Shown here piece by piece: positions 8,610 through 15,125 of a stretch of DNA of 26,416 bases; position 1 is the first letter of the stretch; every line of letters begins with the position of its first letter. The DNA comes from UBA1740 sp045587025 (GTDB lineage Bacteria > Bacillota > Clostridia > Oscillospirales > CAG-272): NCBI GenBank assembly GCA_045587025.1, contig JAZNBK010000019.1, positions 1-26,416 on the forward strand, read 5' to 3'. Under the pieces are notes generated by a model. That model was not told the DNA's origin. It did no database searches and was given only the letters and a program-made list of their open reading frames with translations. Both the position numbers and the translations under genes were made by a program.

Positions 8610-8640
8610 GGGCTTTCGGGAACACCCGAAAGCCCTTTTT
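8610..8640 (+). terminator. Strong intrinsic terminator after the Cys-rich gene
   Basis: GGGCTTTCGGG (8610-8620), loop AACA and CCCGAAAGCCC (8625-8635) form a perfect 11-bp stem followed by TTTTT. Confidence 0.95.
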
Positions 8641-8679
8641 CTATCATTTTTTGTATTCTATATATTTTTCTTTCCCTGA

Positions 8680-8707
8680 TTGACTTTTTTATAAATTATG
8701 ATATAAT
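8680..8707 (+). promoter_or_regulatory. Sigma-A promoter of the nucleotidase-cysK unit
   Basis: TTGACT at 8680-8685, a 16-base spacer and a consensus TATAAT at 8702-8707, with TGA just before it (extended -10 type). It lies 31 bases before the nucleotidase ATG. Confidence 0.8.
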
Positions 8708-8738
8708 AATTAAATACTATTAAGATAGGTGGAGAAAA

Positions 8739-9425
8739 ATGTTCAAGGTAATTCTGTGGGATATAGACGGGACCGTCCTTAATTTTAAGCTGGCGGAAAA
8801 AAATGCTATAAAGTCGCTTTTCAAAGAATTTTCAATCGGCGAGTGCAGCGATGAGATGGTAGCGCGATATTCTAAAATTAATGATAAATATTGGAAGATG
8901 TTAGAGCGCAAGGAGATATCGAAGGAAGAGGTATTAAGAGGACGCTTCGTCGAATTTTTTGAAAGCGAGGGAATCGACTTTTCCTCTATTGACGAATTTA
9001 ACTCTTTATATCAGGTTCGGCTCGGAGATACTATCTGTTTTTATGATAATGCGTACGAGATTATATCGGAATTAAAAGGAAAAATAAAGCAGTACGCCGT
9101 TACGAACGGAACGAAAAGAGCGCAGTCGAGAAAGCTTAAGCTTTCGGGTCTTGATCAGCTTTTTGACGGTGTGTTTGTTTCAGACGAGATAGGAATTGAT
9201 AAGCCGGACGTAAGATTTTTCGATGCGGTTTTCGCTAAAATAGGCGACGTAAAGAGAGATGAAATCATCATTGTCGGAGATTCGCTCACGAGCGACATCA
9301 AGGGGGCAAACAACGTTTCTATAAAATGCGCCTGGTATAATCCCGAAAATAAGCAAAACGACACTAATCTCAAAATTGATTACATAATAACGAACCTGAA
9401 CCAAATAAAAGAAATAATAGAATAA
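8739..9425 (+). CDS. yjjG: HAD-superfamily hydrolase, YjjG-type pyrimidine 5'-nucleotidase
   Basis: This 228-residue protein has all HAD motifs: I, DIDGT with nucleophile D8 and D10; II, the Thr/Asn of AVTNGT; III, K155 in GIDKPDVRFF; and IV, GDSLTSD with D181 and D186. The all-alpha cap sits between motifs I and II. Length and motif spacing fit YjjG, a house-cleaning nucleotidase that removes non-canonical pyrimidine nucleotides. Phosphatases of this superfamily are hard to tell apart, so the substrate is tentative. AGGTGGAG lies 4-12 bases before the ATG. Cysteine synthase begins 11 bases after the stop, so the two are likely co-transcribed, with no obvious metabolic link. Confidence 0.85.
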   Translation: MFKVILWDIDGTVLNFKLAEKNAIKSLFKEFSIGECSDEMVARYSKINDKYWKMLERKEISKEEVLRGRFVEFFESEGIDFSSIDEFNSLYQVRLGDTICFYDNAYEIISELKGKIKQYAVTNGTKRAQSRKLKLSGLDQLFDGVFVSDEIGIDKPDVRFFDAVFAKIGDVKRDEIIIVGDSLTSDIKGANNVSIKCAWYNPENKQNDTNLKIDYIITNLNQIKEIIE

Positions 9426-9436
9426 GGTATATAAAA

Positions 9437-10366
9437 ATGAAAAAAATATATTCTTCAATAGACGAGCTTGTCGGTAGAACTCCGATTTTGAGGTTGTCTA
9501 ACATAAAAGAACATTTCAATTTGGGCGCCGATATTTTGGCTAAGCTCGAATATTTTAATCCTGCGGGAAGCATAAAGGACAGGGCTGCCAAAAATATGAT
9601 AGAGGATGCCGAAAAAAGCGGTATTCTGAAAAAAGACAGCGTTATTATAGAGCCGACCTCGGGTAATACAGGAATAGGCCTTGCGCTTATCTGCGCTACT
9701 CGCGGATACCGTCTGATAATAGTTATGCCCGACAATATGTCAAAGGAACGCATCAATACTATGAAGGCGTATGGAGCAGAGGTAGTTCTGACCGAAGGCA
9801 CACTCGGAATGAAGGGGGCAATCGAGCGGGCAGAAGCTCTTTCTCAGAGCATACCGAACAGCTTTATAATGGGGCAATTCGAAAATCCTGCGAATGCAGA
9901 GGCGCATATTCTGACGACAGGCCCTGAAATTTGGGACGATACTGACGGTTGCGTAGATATCTTAGTCGCAGGCGTAGGCACGGGCGGAACTATCACGGGT
10001 GTCGGCAAATATCTGAAGAAGAAAAATCCAAGCGTCAGAATAGTAGCCGTAGAGCCGAACGGGTCTGCCGTGCTTTCGGGAGAAAAAGCCGGCTCGCATA
10101 ACCTTCAAGGCATCGGGGCGGGATTTATCCCCGAGCTGCTCGATACCGCTATTTATGATGAAATAATCAGAGTAACCGAAGATGACGCCTATAATGCAGG
10201 TCGGCTTCTTGCAAAAGCTGAAGGCGCGCTTGTGGGAATTTCTTCAGGCGCTGCCCTGCACGCAGCAATTACTCTCGCAAAAAAAGAAGAAAACAAGGGA
10301 AAGAATATAGTTGTAATACTGCCTGATACAGGCAACAGATACCTTTCGACCTCAATGTTTTTATAA
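9437..10366 (+). CDS. cysK: Cysteine synthase A (O-acetylserine sulfhydrylase)
   Basis: This 309-residue, PLP-dependent enzyme makes cysteine from O-acetylserine and sulfide in the cytoplasm. The start (SSIDELVGRTPILRL), PLP-binding lysine K47 in NPAGSIKDRAA, substrate loop PTSGNTG (residues 73-79), phosphate-binding GTGGTITG and the C-terminal ILPDTGNRYLST are all present, and the length is that of CysK. CysK and CysM are close; the PTSGNTG and GTGGTITG loops fit CysK, but I cannot exclude another member of the beta-synthase family. It lies 11 bases after the nucleotidase gene with a modest AAGG ribosome binding site. I see no T-box or CymR-like site before it. Confidence 0.92.
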   Translation: MKKIYSSIDELVGRTPILRLSNIKEHFNLGADILAKLEYFNPAGSIKDRAAKNMIEDAEKSGILKKDSVIIEPTSGNTGIGLALICATRGYRLIIVMPDNMSKERINTMKAYGAEVVLTEGTLGMKGAIERAEALSQSIPNSFIMGQFENPANAEAHILTTGPEIWDDTDGCVDILVAGVGTGGTITGVGKYLKKKNPSVRIVAVEPNGSAVLSGEKAGSHNLQGIGAGFIPELLDTAIYDEIIRVTEDDAYNAGRLLAKAEGALVGISSGAALHAAITLAKKEENKGKNIVVILPDTGNRYLSTSMFL

Positions 10367-10422
10367 TGTAAACTTTTGTTTGCTTCCCCGTTCTTCTCAA
10401 ATCTATATGCAAGGAGGGAAAA

Positions 10423-11868
10423 ATGCCAAACAATTTATATGCAAGATTAGGCGTAGAATCTCCCGTCGCGGTCGTTGTAATTTCGATAGCCATAATGCTT
10501 TTCTTTGGCTTCGCAATGACGAGAATTACGAAGAGATTACGGCTACCTAACGTTACTGCCTATATCATATCAGGCATAATTATAGGCCCCTTCTGCCTCG
10601 ATTTAGTGCCCACAAGAGTTGTGGAGGGTATGGAATTCCTCTCCGACATAGCTCTTGCTTTTATAGCGTTTAGCACGGGGGAATTTTTCAGATTTTCGGC
10701 GTTAAAGAAAAACGGACTTAAAACTACCGTTATTACCTTTTTTGAAGCGCTTATCTCCTCGGCTTTAATTTTTATCACTACATATTTGATTATCGGACTT
10801 CCCTTCGTTTTCTCGATAGTATTATCCGCCATTGCGGCGGCAACGGCGCCCGCCTCTACTATGATGACGATACGCCAGACAGGCGCGAAGGGAGATTTCG
10901 TAGATACGCTTTTGCAGGTTATTGCGCTCGACAACGTAATCGCTCTCTTTGCATACAGTATTGCAATTTCCATTTCAATTTCTTACCTTGGAAGCAGCAG
11001 TATGAGCTTTTCGAGCATAATTACCCCTATGCTGAAAAATATTGCGGTAGTGATTTTAGGCGGGCTTTTCGGATATATTATGAAACTGCTTATGTCTAAG
11101 AAGCGTTCGACAGACAACCGACTTATTATAGCTATCGCCGTTCTTTTTTCACTTTGCGGCGTTTGCGCACTTCTCGACATATCACCGCTTCTCGGATGTA
11201 TGTCGATGGGAATGATTTATATAAATATCACGGATGATACGAAGCTGTTCAAGCAGCTTAATTATTTTTCTCCACCGTTTTTGATGCTGTTTTTCGTGCG
11301 TTCGGGTATTTCCTTCAAGCTCGGCGACCTGTTTAAAGCGGGTAGCGTCGGAGGCGCTTCCATCTTAATCGTCAGCTTAGTTTACTTCTTCGTCCGCATC
11401 TTAGGAAAATACGGCGGCGCATTCCTTGGCTCGCTTTTAGCAAAAAAGCCGAAAAACGTGAAAAATTATTTGGGGTTGGCGCTTATACCTCAGGCAAGCG
11501 TAGCGATAGGTCTCGCCTCGCTTTGCGCACGTGCGCTCGGCGACGAGGTCGGCGAAATATTGCAATCGATTATCGTTACGGCAGGTATACTTTACGAGCT
11601 GGTGGGTCCTGCTTGCGCTAAACTTTCTCTTTTCCTTTCTCGTTCATACGCAAAGGACAAAACCACGGAAATCGAGGTAGAGCCGATAGATGCGGACGGT
11701 AAACAGAAAAATTCTCTTGAAATTCTTATAGAAAAGATAGATAAAATAAAAAAAGAGCTCCCCCAGCGCTCAATCTCGGAAGAAGAAGAGGCGTTTGACG
11801 AGGAAGCCGAGGAATTTTACGAGATGCACCGGCCGTTTATAAGGAAGCATTTTATAAATAGAAATTAA
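10423..11868 (+). CDS. Cation:proton antiporter, CPA2-like (Na+/H+ exchanger family)
   Basis: This 481-residue membrane protein shows the antiporter fold: RLRLPNVTAYIISGIIIGP near the N-terminus, the crossover region TAPASTMMTIRQTGAKGDFV, and the central ALDNVIALF (D170, N171) at the expected ion-binding helix. About 12-13 membrane segments are followed by a soluble tail with an acidic cluster (EEEEAFDEEAEEF). By family it exchanges Na+ or K+ for H+ across the cytoplasmic membrane. The pair is D-N, where many CPA2 proteins have D-D, which may bear on ion stoichiometry. AAGGAGGG lies just upstream of the ATG. An MgtC-like gene follows after 15 bases, so the two are probably co-transcribed and concerned with ion homeostasis. 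Confidence 0.88.
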   Translation: MPNNLYARLGVESPVAVVVISIAIMLFFGFAMTRITKRLRLPNVTAYIISGIIIGPFCLDLVPTRVVEGMEFLSDIALAFIAFSTGEFFRFSALKKNGLKTTVITFFEALISSALIFITTYLIIGLPFVFSIVLSAIAAATAPASTMMTIRQTGAKGDFVDTLLQVIALDNVIALFAYSIAISISISYLGSSSMSFSSIITPMLKNIAVVILGGLFGYIMKLLMSKKRSTDNRLIIAIAVLFSLCGVCALLDISPLLGCMSMGMIYINITDDTKLFKQLNYFSPPFLMLFFVRSGISFKLGDLFKAGSVGGASILIVSLVYFFVRILGKYGGAFLGSLLAKKPKNVKNYLGLALIPQASVAIGLASLCARALGDEVGEILQSIIVTAGILYELVGPACAKLSLFLSRSYAKDKTTEIEVEPIDADGKQKNSLEILIEKIDKIKKELPQRSISEEEEAFDEEAEEFYEMHRPFIRKHFINRN

Positions 11869-11883
11869 AAGGAGTTACATATT

Positions 11884-12606
11884 ATGAATATGTTTACCGT
11901 TGCTACCGACCCGTTTTCGAAGCTGCTTGGCGAATGGTCTGTAGAAATTAACTTTTTTTCGGTATTGTTGCGTATTTTCGTTTCTCTTGTTCTTTCTGCA
12001 ATAATAGGATGTGAGCGCTCCGAAAAGCGCCACGCCGCAGGTCTGCGTACCTTTATTTTGGCTTCGCTATTCTCTACTGTCGCTATGATACTCGATATTT
12101 CAACGAGTGGTCAGTTCTTCCTTATTTCCGCTGCGTCAATCATAGGAATTGCAATCATAAGCAGTAATTCAATTCTTTTCAGCTCAAGAAATCAGATAAA
12201 GGGACTTACGACATCCGTAGGTCTTTGGGGCTGTGGTATTCTCGGACTTTCCGCGGGCGCCGGCTTTTATGCTGTAACTTTAATAGTTTTTCTTACCCTA
12301 CTGTGCAGTCTTTCCATATTCCCGTCCATTGAGGCATACTTAAAAAACCGTTCAAACCACTTCGAAGTACATTTGGAGCTAAAAAACAAGAACAACCTTC
12401 TTGACTTCGTTACGGTAATAAGACGGCTCGGACTCAGAATTGACGACATTGAAATGAATCCCGCTTATATGAATTCAGGGCTCAGCGTTTACTCAATATC
12501 GGTTACCATTATCAGTCCCGAGCTTAAAAAATATAAAACTCATAATGAAATCATAGAAGCCCTTCGTTCCTTGGAGTTTGTTTATCACATTGAAGAAATG
12601 AATTAA
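11884..12606 (+). CDS. MgtC/SapB family membrane protein with C-terminal ACT-like domain
   Basis: This 240-residue protein has the MgtC core: LVLSAIIGCERSEKRHAAGL followed by RTFILASLFSTVAMI, with about four to five membrane segments to residue 150. Residues about 155-240 form a soluble domain with an ACT-like alternation (HFEVHLELKNKNNLLDF, SLEFVYHIEEMN), as in full-length MgtC. MgtC proteins are linked to growth at low magnesium and to modulation of membrane energetics; many bacterial members have unknown roles. AAAGGAG lies 5-12 bases upstream of the ATG, and the gene follows the antiporter by 15 bases. A terminator follows, so it probably ends the unit that begins at 8680. Confidence 0.9.
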   Translation: MNMFTVATDPFSKLLGEWSVEINFFSVLLRIFVSLVLSAIIGCERSEKRHAAGLRTFILASLFSTVAMILDISTSGQFFLISAASIIGIAIISSNSILFSSRNQIKGLTTSVGLWGCGILGLSAGAGFYAVTLIVFLTLLCSLSIFPSIEAYLKNRSNHFEVHLELKNKNNLLDFVTVIRRLGLRIDDIEMNPAYMNSGLSVYSISVTIISPELKKYKTHNEIIEALRSLEFVYHIEEMN

Positions 12607-12627
12607 TACGCATTATAGTACTATTAT

Positions 12628-12662
12628 AAAAACGGCTTGCTCGGGTTTGCAAACCGTTTTTT
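12628..12662 (+). terminator. Intrinsic terminator after the MgtC-like gene
   Basis: AAACGG-c-TTGC pairs with GCAA-a-CCGTTT around the loop TCGGGTTT and runs into TTTTTT. The A-rich 5' side may also serve the convergent CYTH gene. Confidence 0.85.
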
Positions 12663-12683
12663 AAGTAATTTTAATTATGGTGG

Positions 12684-13199
12684 TTACATATTCAAGCTGG
12701 GAATCTTACTTGCTATTTGTCGGTTTTTAAATTCCTTTTCATCAGTAACTTCTCGAATTATTTTTATGAAATCAGGAAATAATATATCCTCAAGCTCGCT
12801 TTCAAGCTCTACTTCCATAATAGCGACGCTATCCCAAAAGGGATAGATATCTATTTCGATAGTATGTCCCACATAATAAAAGCTTTTTCTCGTTTTTATA
12901 ACGGTATTAAGCGCCTCGTCCTTTTCCTTCATATAATTAGCAAATTCGCTCTCGGAAATTTCTATTTCGTCCTCTATGCAGGTAACGTTATTTATGCGGC
13001 GCTTCTCCGTTTTAGTATAAGTAATTTCGCCGTTTATTTCCTTTCTTCTTACTCGGCGAACAGAATTATCGCAAGAAACAAGATAGGTCTGCTCGATATC
13101 CGCTCTCTTATAATCCTGCATTTTGGAAATGACTGCAAAATCGGGCATTTCTATAAGATACTTTCTCTCAATTTCAAATTTAACGGCTCGGTCATTCAT
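12684..13199 (-). CDS. CYTH domain protein (triphosphate tunnel metalloenzyme)
   Basis: This 171-residue protein has the defining EIERKYL motif at residues 9-15, then IEQTYLVS, SVRRVRRKE and paired glutamates (EDEIEISESEF, IMEVELESELED), the charged ladder that lines the triphosphate tunnel. CYTH enzymes hydrolyse triphosphate compounds or inorganic polyphosphates with Mg2+ or Mn2+; the substrate cannot be read from the sequence. GAGGAT lies 6 bases before the ATG. It is transcribed alone, convergent with the MgtC-like gene and divergent from tRNA-Gln. Confidence 0.92.
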   Translation of the reverse strand: MNDRAVKFEIERKYLIEMPDFAVISKMQDYKRADIEQTYLVSCDNSVRRVRRKEINGEITYTKTEKRRINNVTCIEDEIEISESEFANYMKEKDEALNTVIKTRKSFYYVGHTIEIDIYPFWDSVAIMEVELESELEDILFPDFIKIIREVTDEKEFKNRQIASKIPSLNM

Positions 13200-13219
13200 T
13201 TTCTATCCTCACGATTAGT

Positions 13220-13249
13220 TATATAAAATAATCTTTTTAATAATTTCAA
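13220..13249 (-). promoter_or_regulatory. Candidate promoter of the CYTH gene
   Basis: On the minus strand, TTGAAA (13249-13244), an 18-base spacer and TATATA (13225-13220). The region is AT-rich, so chance matches are likely. Confidence 0.4.
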
Positions 13250-13256
13250 AAAAACA

Positions 13257-13285
13257 TTGACATACGTGGAAAGTTATGCTATAAT
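13257..13285 (+). promoter_or_regulatory. Consensus promoter of tRNA-Gln
   Basis: Perfect TTGACA at 13257-13262, a 17-base spacer and perfect TATAAT at 13280-13285 with extended TGC, ending 24 bases before the tRNA. This is stable-RNA promoter strength. Confidence 0.92.
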
Positions 13286-13309
13286 TTTAAATGTTCTAAT
13301 TTCATATAT

Positions 13310-13387
13310 TGGGATATAGCCAAGTTGGTTAAGGCACAAGACTTTGACTCTTGCACTCCGTTGGTTCGAGTCCAACTATCCCAGCCA
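13310..13387 (+). tRNA. tRNA-Gln (anticodon UUG)
   Basis: The acceptor arms TGGGATA and TATCCCA pair perfectly. The anticodon stem CAAGA/TCTTG encloses CTTTGAC, giving anticodon TTG (reads CAA/CAG, glutamine). The D-arm contains AGTTGGTTAA, the T-arm is GTTGG-TTCGAGT-CCAAC, and G73 is followed by an encoded CCA. The initial U at position 1 fits glutamine tRNAs. The variable loop appears to be six bases. It is a single tRNA with its own promoter. Confidence 0.95.
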
Positions 13388-13484
13388 AATCCCCGAGGAC
13401 TTGTCCTTGGGGATTTACCTTTTCACTTTTCACTTTTCACTTTTCACTCTTCACTTTTCACTCTAATCCCCTCGGGGATTTGGC
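13384..13484. repeat. Nested inverted repeat beginning in the tRNA 3' end
   Basis: A 15-base sequence starting at the discriminator base and CCA of tRNA-Gln, GCCAAATCCCCGAGG (13384-13398), recurs inverted as CCTCGGGGATTTGGC (13470-13484). The left copy also forms its own 14-bp hairpin, AAATCCCCGAGGAC/GTCCTTGGGGATTT (13387-13416), which probably terminates the tRNA transcript. The right copy forms AATCCCC/GGGGATT (13465-13480). A heptamer array lies between them. Confidence 0.85.
13419..13460. repeat. Six tandem CTTTTCA heptamers
   Basis: Six contiguous 7-base units run from 13419 to 13460; five are CTTTTCA and the fifth is CTCTTCA. Inverted, degenerate units (AGTGAATAGTGAAG) follow at about 13499-13513, on the far side of the inverted repeat. 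Not a CRISPR: there are no spacers. Confidence 0.9.
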
Positions 13485-13522
13485 AAGGTAATAAGTAATA
13501 GTGAATAGTGAAGAAGTAAGGT

Positions 13523-13551
13523 AGCTTTTCGCCCAGGCGAAAAGCTTTTTT
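13523..13551 (+). terminator. Terminator-like hairpin at the end of the repeat block
   Basis: AGCTTTTCGCC (13523-13533) pairs with GGCGAAAAGCT (13536-13546), followed by a run of T. It stops plus-strand transcription before the convergent YwaF-like gene. Confidence 0.75.
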
Positions 13552-13578
13552 ATATTATATTCTTTTTTTACTGTATTT

Positions 13579-14961
13579 TTACAGAGCAAGAGACGTTGAT
13601 TGTTCTCTTTTGCCGCTGTCGCTTTCACCTGATGTAGGCAGCTTTGGCGTTTTTTGCTTTCCTGAAGGCTTGAATATAAAGAAGGATAGCGTTCCTATCA
13701 AGAAAAACGTAATATAGATGAGCGGTTGGATAACGGGATACACCGTCATATGTCCAAAATTCAATTTATAATCGAACAGCTTGCCTGCAAAGGGTATCAA
13801 TCTGGCGGCGGTCGCCTGATCGAACATAAACAGGTAATTACAGTAGAAATAATCCGAGCCGGTCCTTGCCCATATAGCGTTAAACCACGTTCCGATTATA
13901 AAAATACACAAATAGTATATAGAAAAATTGATAGCAAAATGCTTAAAATCTTTTTTCGTAATGGGCTTGAATATGCCCAACGTCATACACAGAATAGGCG
14001 CGAGAATTACGTTATGATGCTCGACGATATAATGAATATTTCCTTTTGACAAAATACCGACGGTGGTCTCTGCATCTAAAACGAACATCGCAATTACGCC
14101 ACCCGCGACGTTTATCAAAAGATTAAATAAAAACAGATTGCGACTTTTGAAAATTACGGAAATTAACATTATGTACGCCGCAAGATTACACAGCTGTAAC
14201 GGCATACGCTTACAGGTCAGCTCGCCTAACGACGAAAAGAGCTGATTGAATTGCAAAAACAGAGACAAAGCCAATATCAAGACGACAATATATCTGTCCT
14301 CGTAGCTTTTTTTTCTAAAAATCAATGTTAAAATAATACCCTCGGCAATTAAAACCAAAATCCAGCTTATGTGCAAAGCCGAAAATCTGCCGAAGATGAG
14401 GTTGGAAAAGGTGTTAAATATACCTTCTAACGCGTATATCGGCAAAATCGTAATGATACTGCATAAAAGTATTGCGACAAAAGCAGGAATTTCGCTTTTC
14501 TTGAATTTTATAAACGTCCAATCGTCTATCAGCAACATTAAAATGCTTGCAATCTCGGCAAAACAGATAGCGAAAAACATAATTCCTCTGAAAAGCTCGT
14601 TGTGCATAAAAGAGGAAACGTATTCGGGCAGATATCTGATATCGACTATGCCCGTCCCCAAAGGAGATGTATAGCACTTGATAATATCACTAAACAAGGA
14701 CATATAAATCAACGAAACAGGTAAACAAAAGTATACAGCAATTTTCTTAAATACCTTTTTATTAACAGTAACGGCAACGGGAAGGACTACGAACGAGGCG
14801 AAATGAAACCATCTGATTATCATCTGAAAGGCGCTAAGCCGTTGTCCCGCCGCTAAGTGGTGAATTCCTATTACGAAGCTATCAGGCAGAAAGACGTTTA
14901 TAACCGTAAGAAACATAAATATTAATAAAATAATTTTTTGTATCTTGTTCGTTTCTTCCAT
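13579..14961 (-). CDS. YwaF/TMEM164-like integral membrane protein with N-terminal extension
   Basis: This 460-residue polytopic protein has a C-terminal half like the YwaF family (TIGR02206; eukaryotic relative TMEM164): MPLQLCNLAAY with C258, then IVEHHNVILAP with H315/H316. The Cys-to-His spacing of about 57 residues matches what I recall for the acyltransferase pair of TMEM164. The N-terminal 230 residues add about six more hydrophobic segments, so the protein is roughly twice the length of the basic family. The C-terminal tail is hydrophilic (GKQKTPKLPTSGESDSGKRE). A membrane acyltransferase role is inference from distant relatives; bacterial members are uncharacterised as far as I know. 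AAAGGAAT lies 12 bases before the ATG. It has its own promoter and no operon partner. Confidence 0.75.
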   Translation of the reverse strand: MEETNKIQKIILLIFMFLTVINVFLPDSFVIGIHHLAAGQRLSAFQMIIRWFHFASFVVLPVAVTVNKKVFKKIAVYFCLPVSLIYMSLFSDIIKCYTSPLGTGIVDIRYLPEYVSSFMHNELFRGIMFFAICFAEIASILMLLIDDWTFIKFKKSEIPAFVAILLCSIITILPIYALEGIFNTFSNLIFGRFSALHISWILVLIAEGIILTLIFRKKSYEDRYIVVLILALSLFLQFNQLFSSLGELTCKRMPLQLCNLAAYIMLISVIFKSRNLFLFNLLINVAGGVIAMFVLDAETTVGILSKGNIHYIVEHHNVILAPILCMTLGIFKPITKKDFKHFAINFSIYYLCIFIIGTWFNAIWARTGSDYFYCNYLFMFDQATAARLIPFAGKLFDYKLNFGHMTVYPVIQPLIYITFFLIGTLSFFIFKPSGKQKTPKLPTSGESDSGKREQSTSLAL

Positions 14962-15057
14962 ACCCGAAAATAATTCCTTTCACTACCCAAATACGATATT
15001 GATTTTAAGCTTGTTTTCGACATTTCTCGTAAACAATTCTCATTTATTGGCAAAAAT

Positions 15058-15086
15058 ATTATATCATAATATGCAGAAAAAGTAAA
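15058..15086 (-). promoter_or_regulatory. Sigma-A promoter of the YwaF-like gene
   Basis: On the minus strand, TTTACT (15086-15081), a 17-base spacer and TATAAT (15063-15058) with extended TGA. It predicts a leader of about 90 bases. Confidence 0.65.
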
Positions 15087-15094
15087 GGTTATAG

Positions 15095-15117
15095 CGAAAA
15101 AGCAAGGTAGCTTTTCG
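15095..15117. terminator. Hairpin downstream of ygiQ
   Basis: CGAAAAAGC and GCTTTTCG pair around AAGGTA, just past the ygiQ stop. No good T-run follows on the minus strand, so termination would be weak. Its 3' part is identical to a sequence at 13518-13531. Confidence 0.45.
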
Positions 15118-15125
15118 TCTGTGAA

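Noticed and set aside
12615..12624. ATAGTACTAT palindrome after the MgtC-like gene
   Set aside because: It is only 10 bp long in AT-rich sequence downstream of a gene and next to a terminator; no regulatory role can be supported.
13419..13460. CRISPR-like array
   Set aside because: The 7-base units are directly adjacent with no spacers, and no cas genes are nearby.
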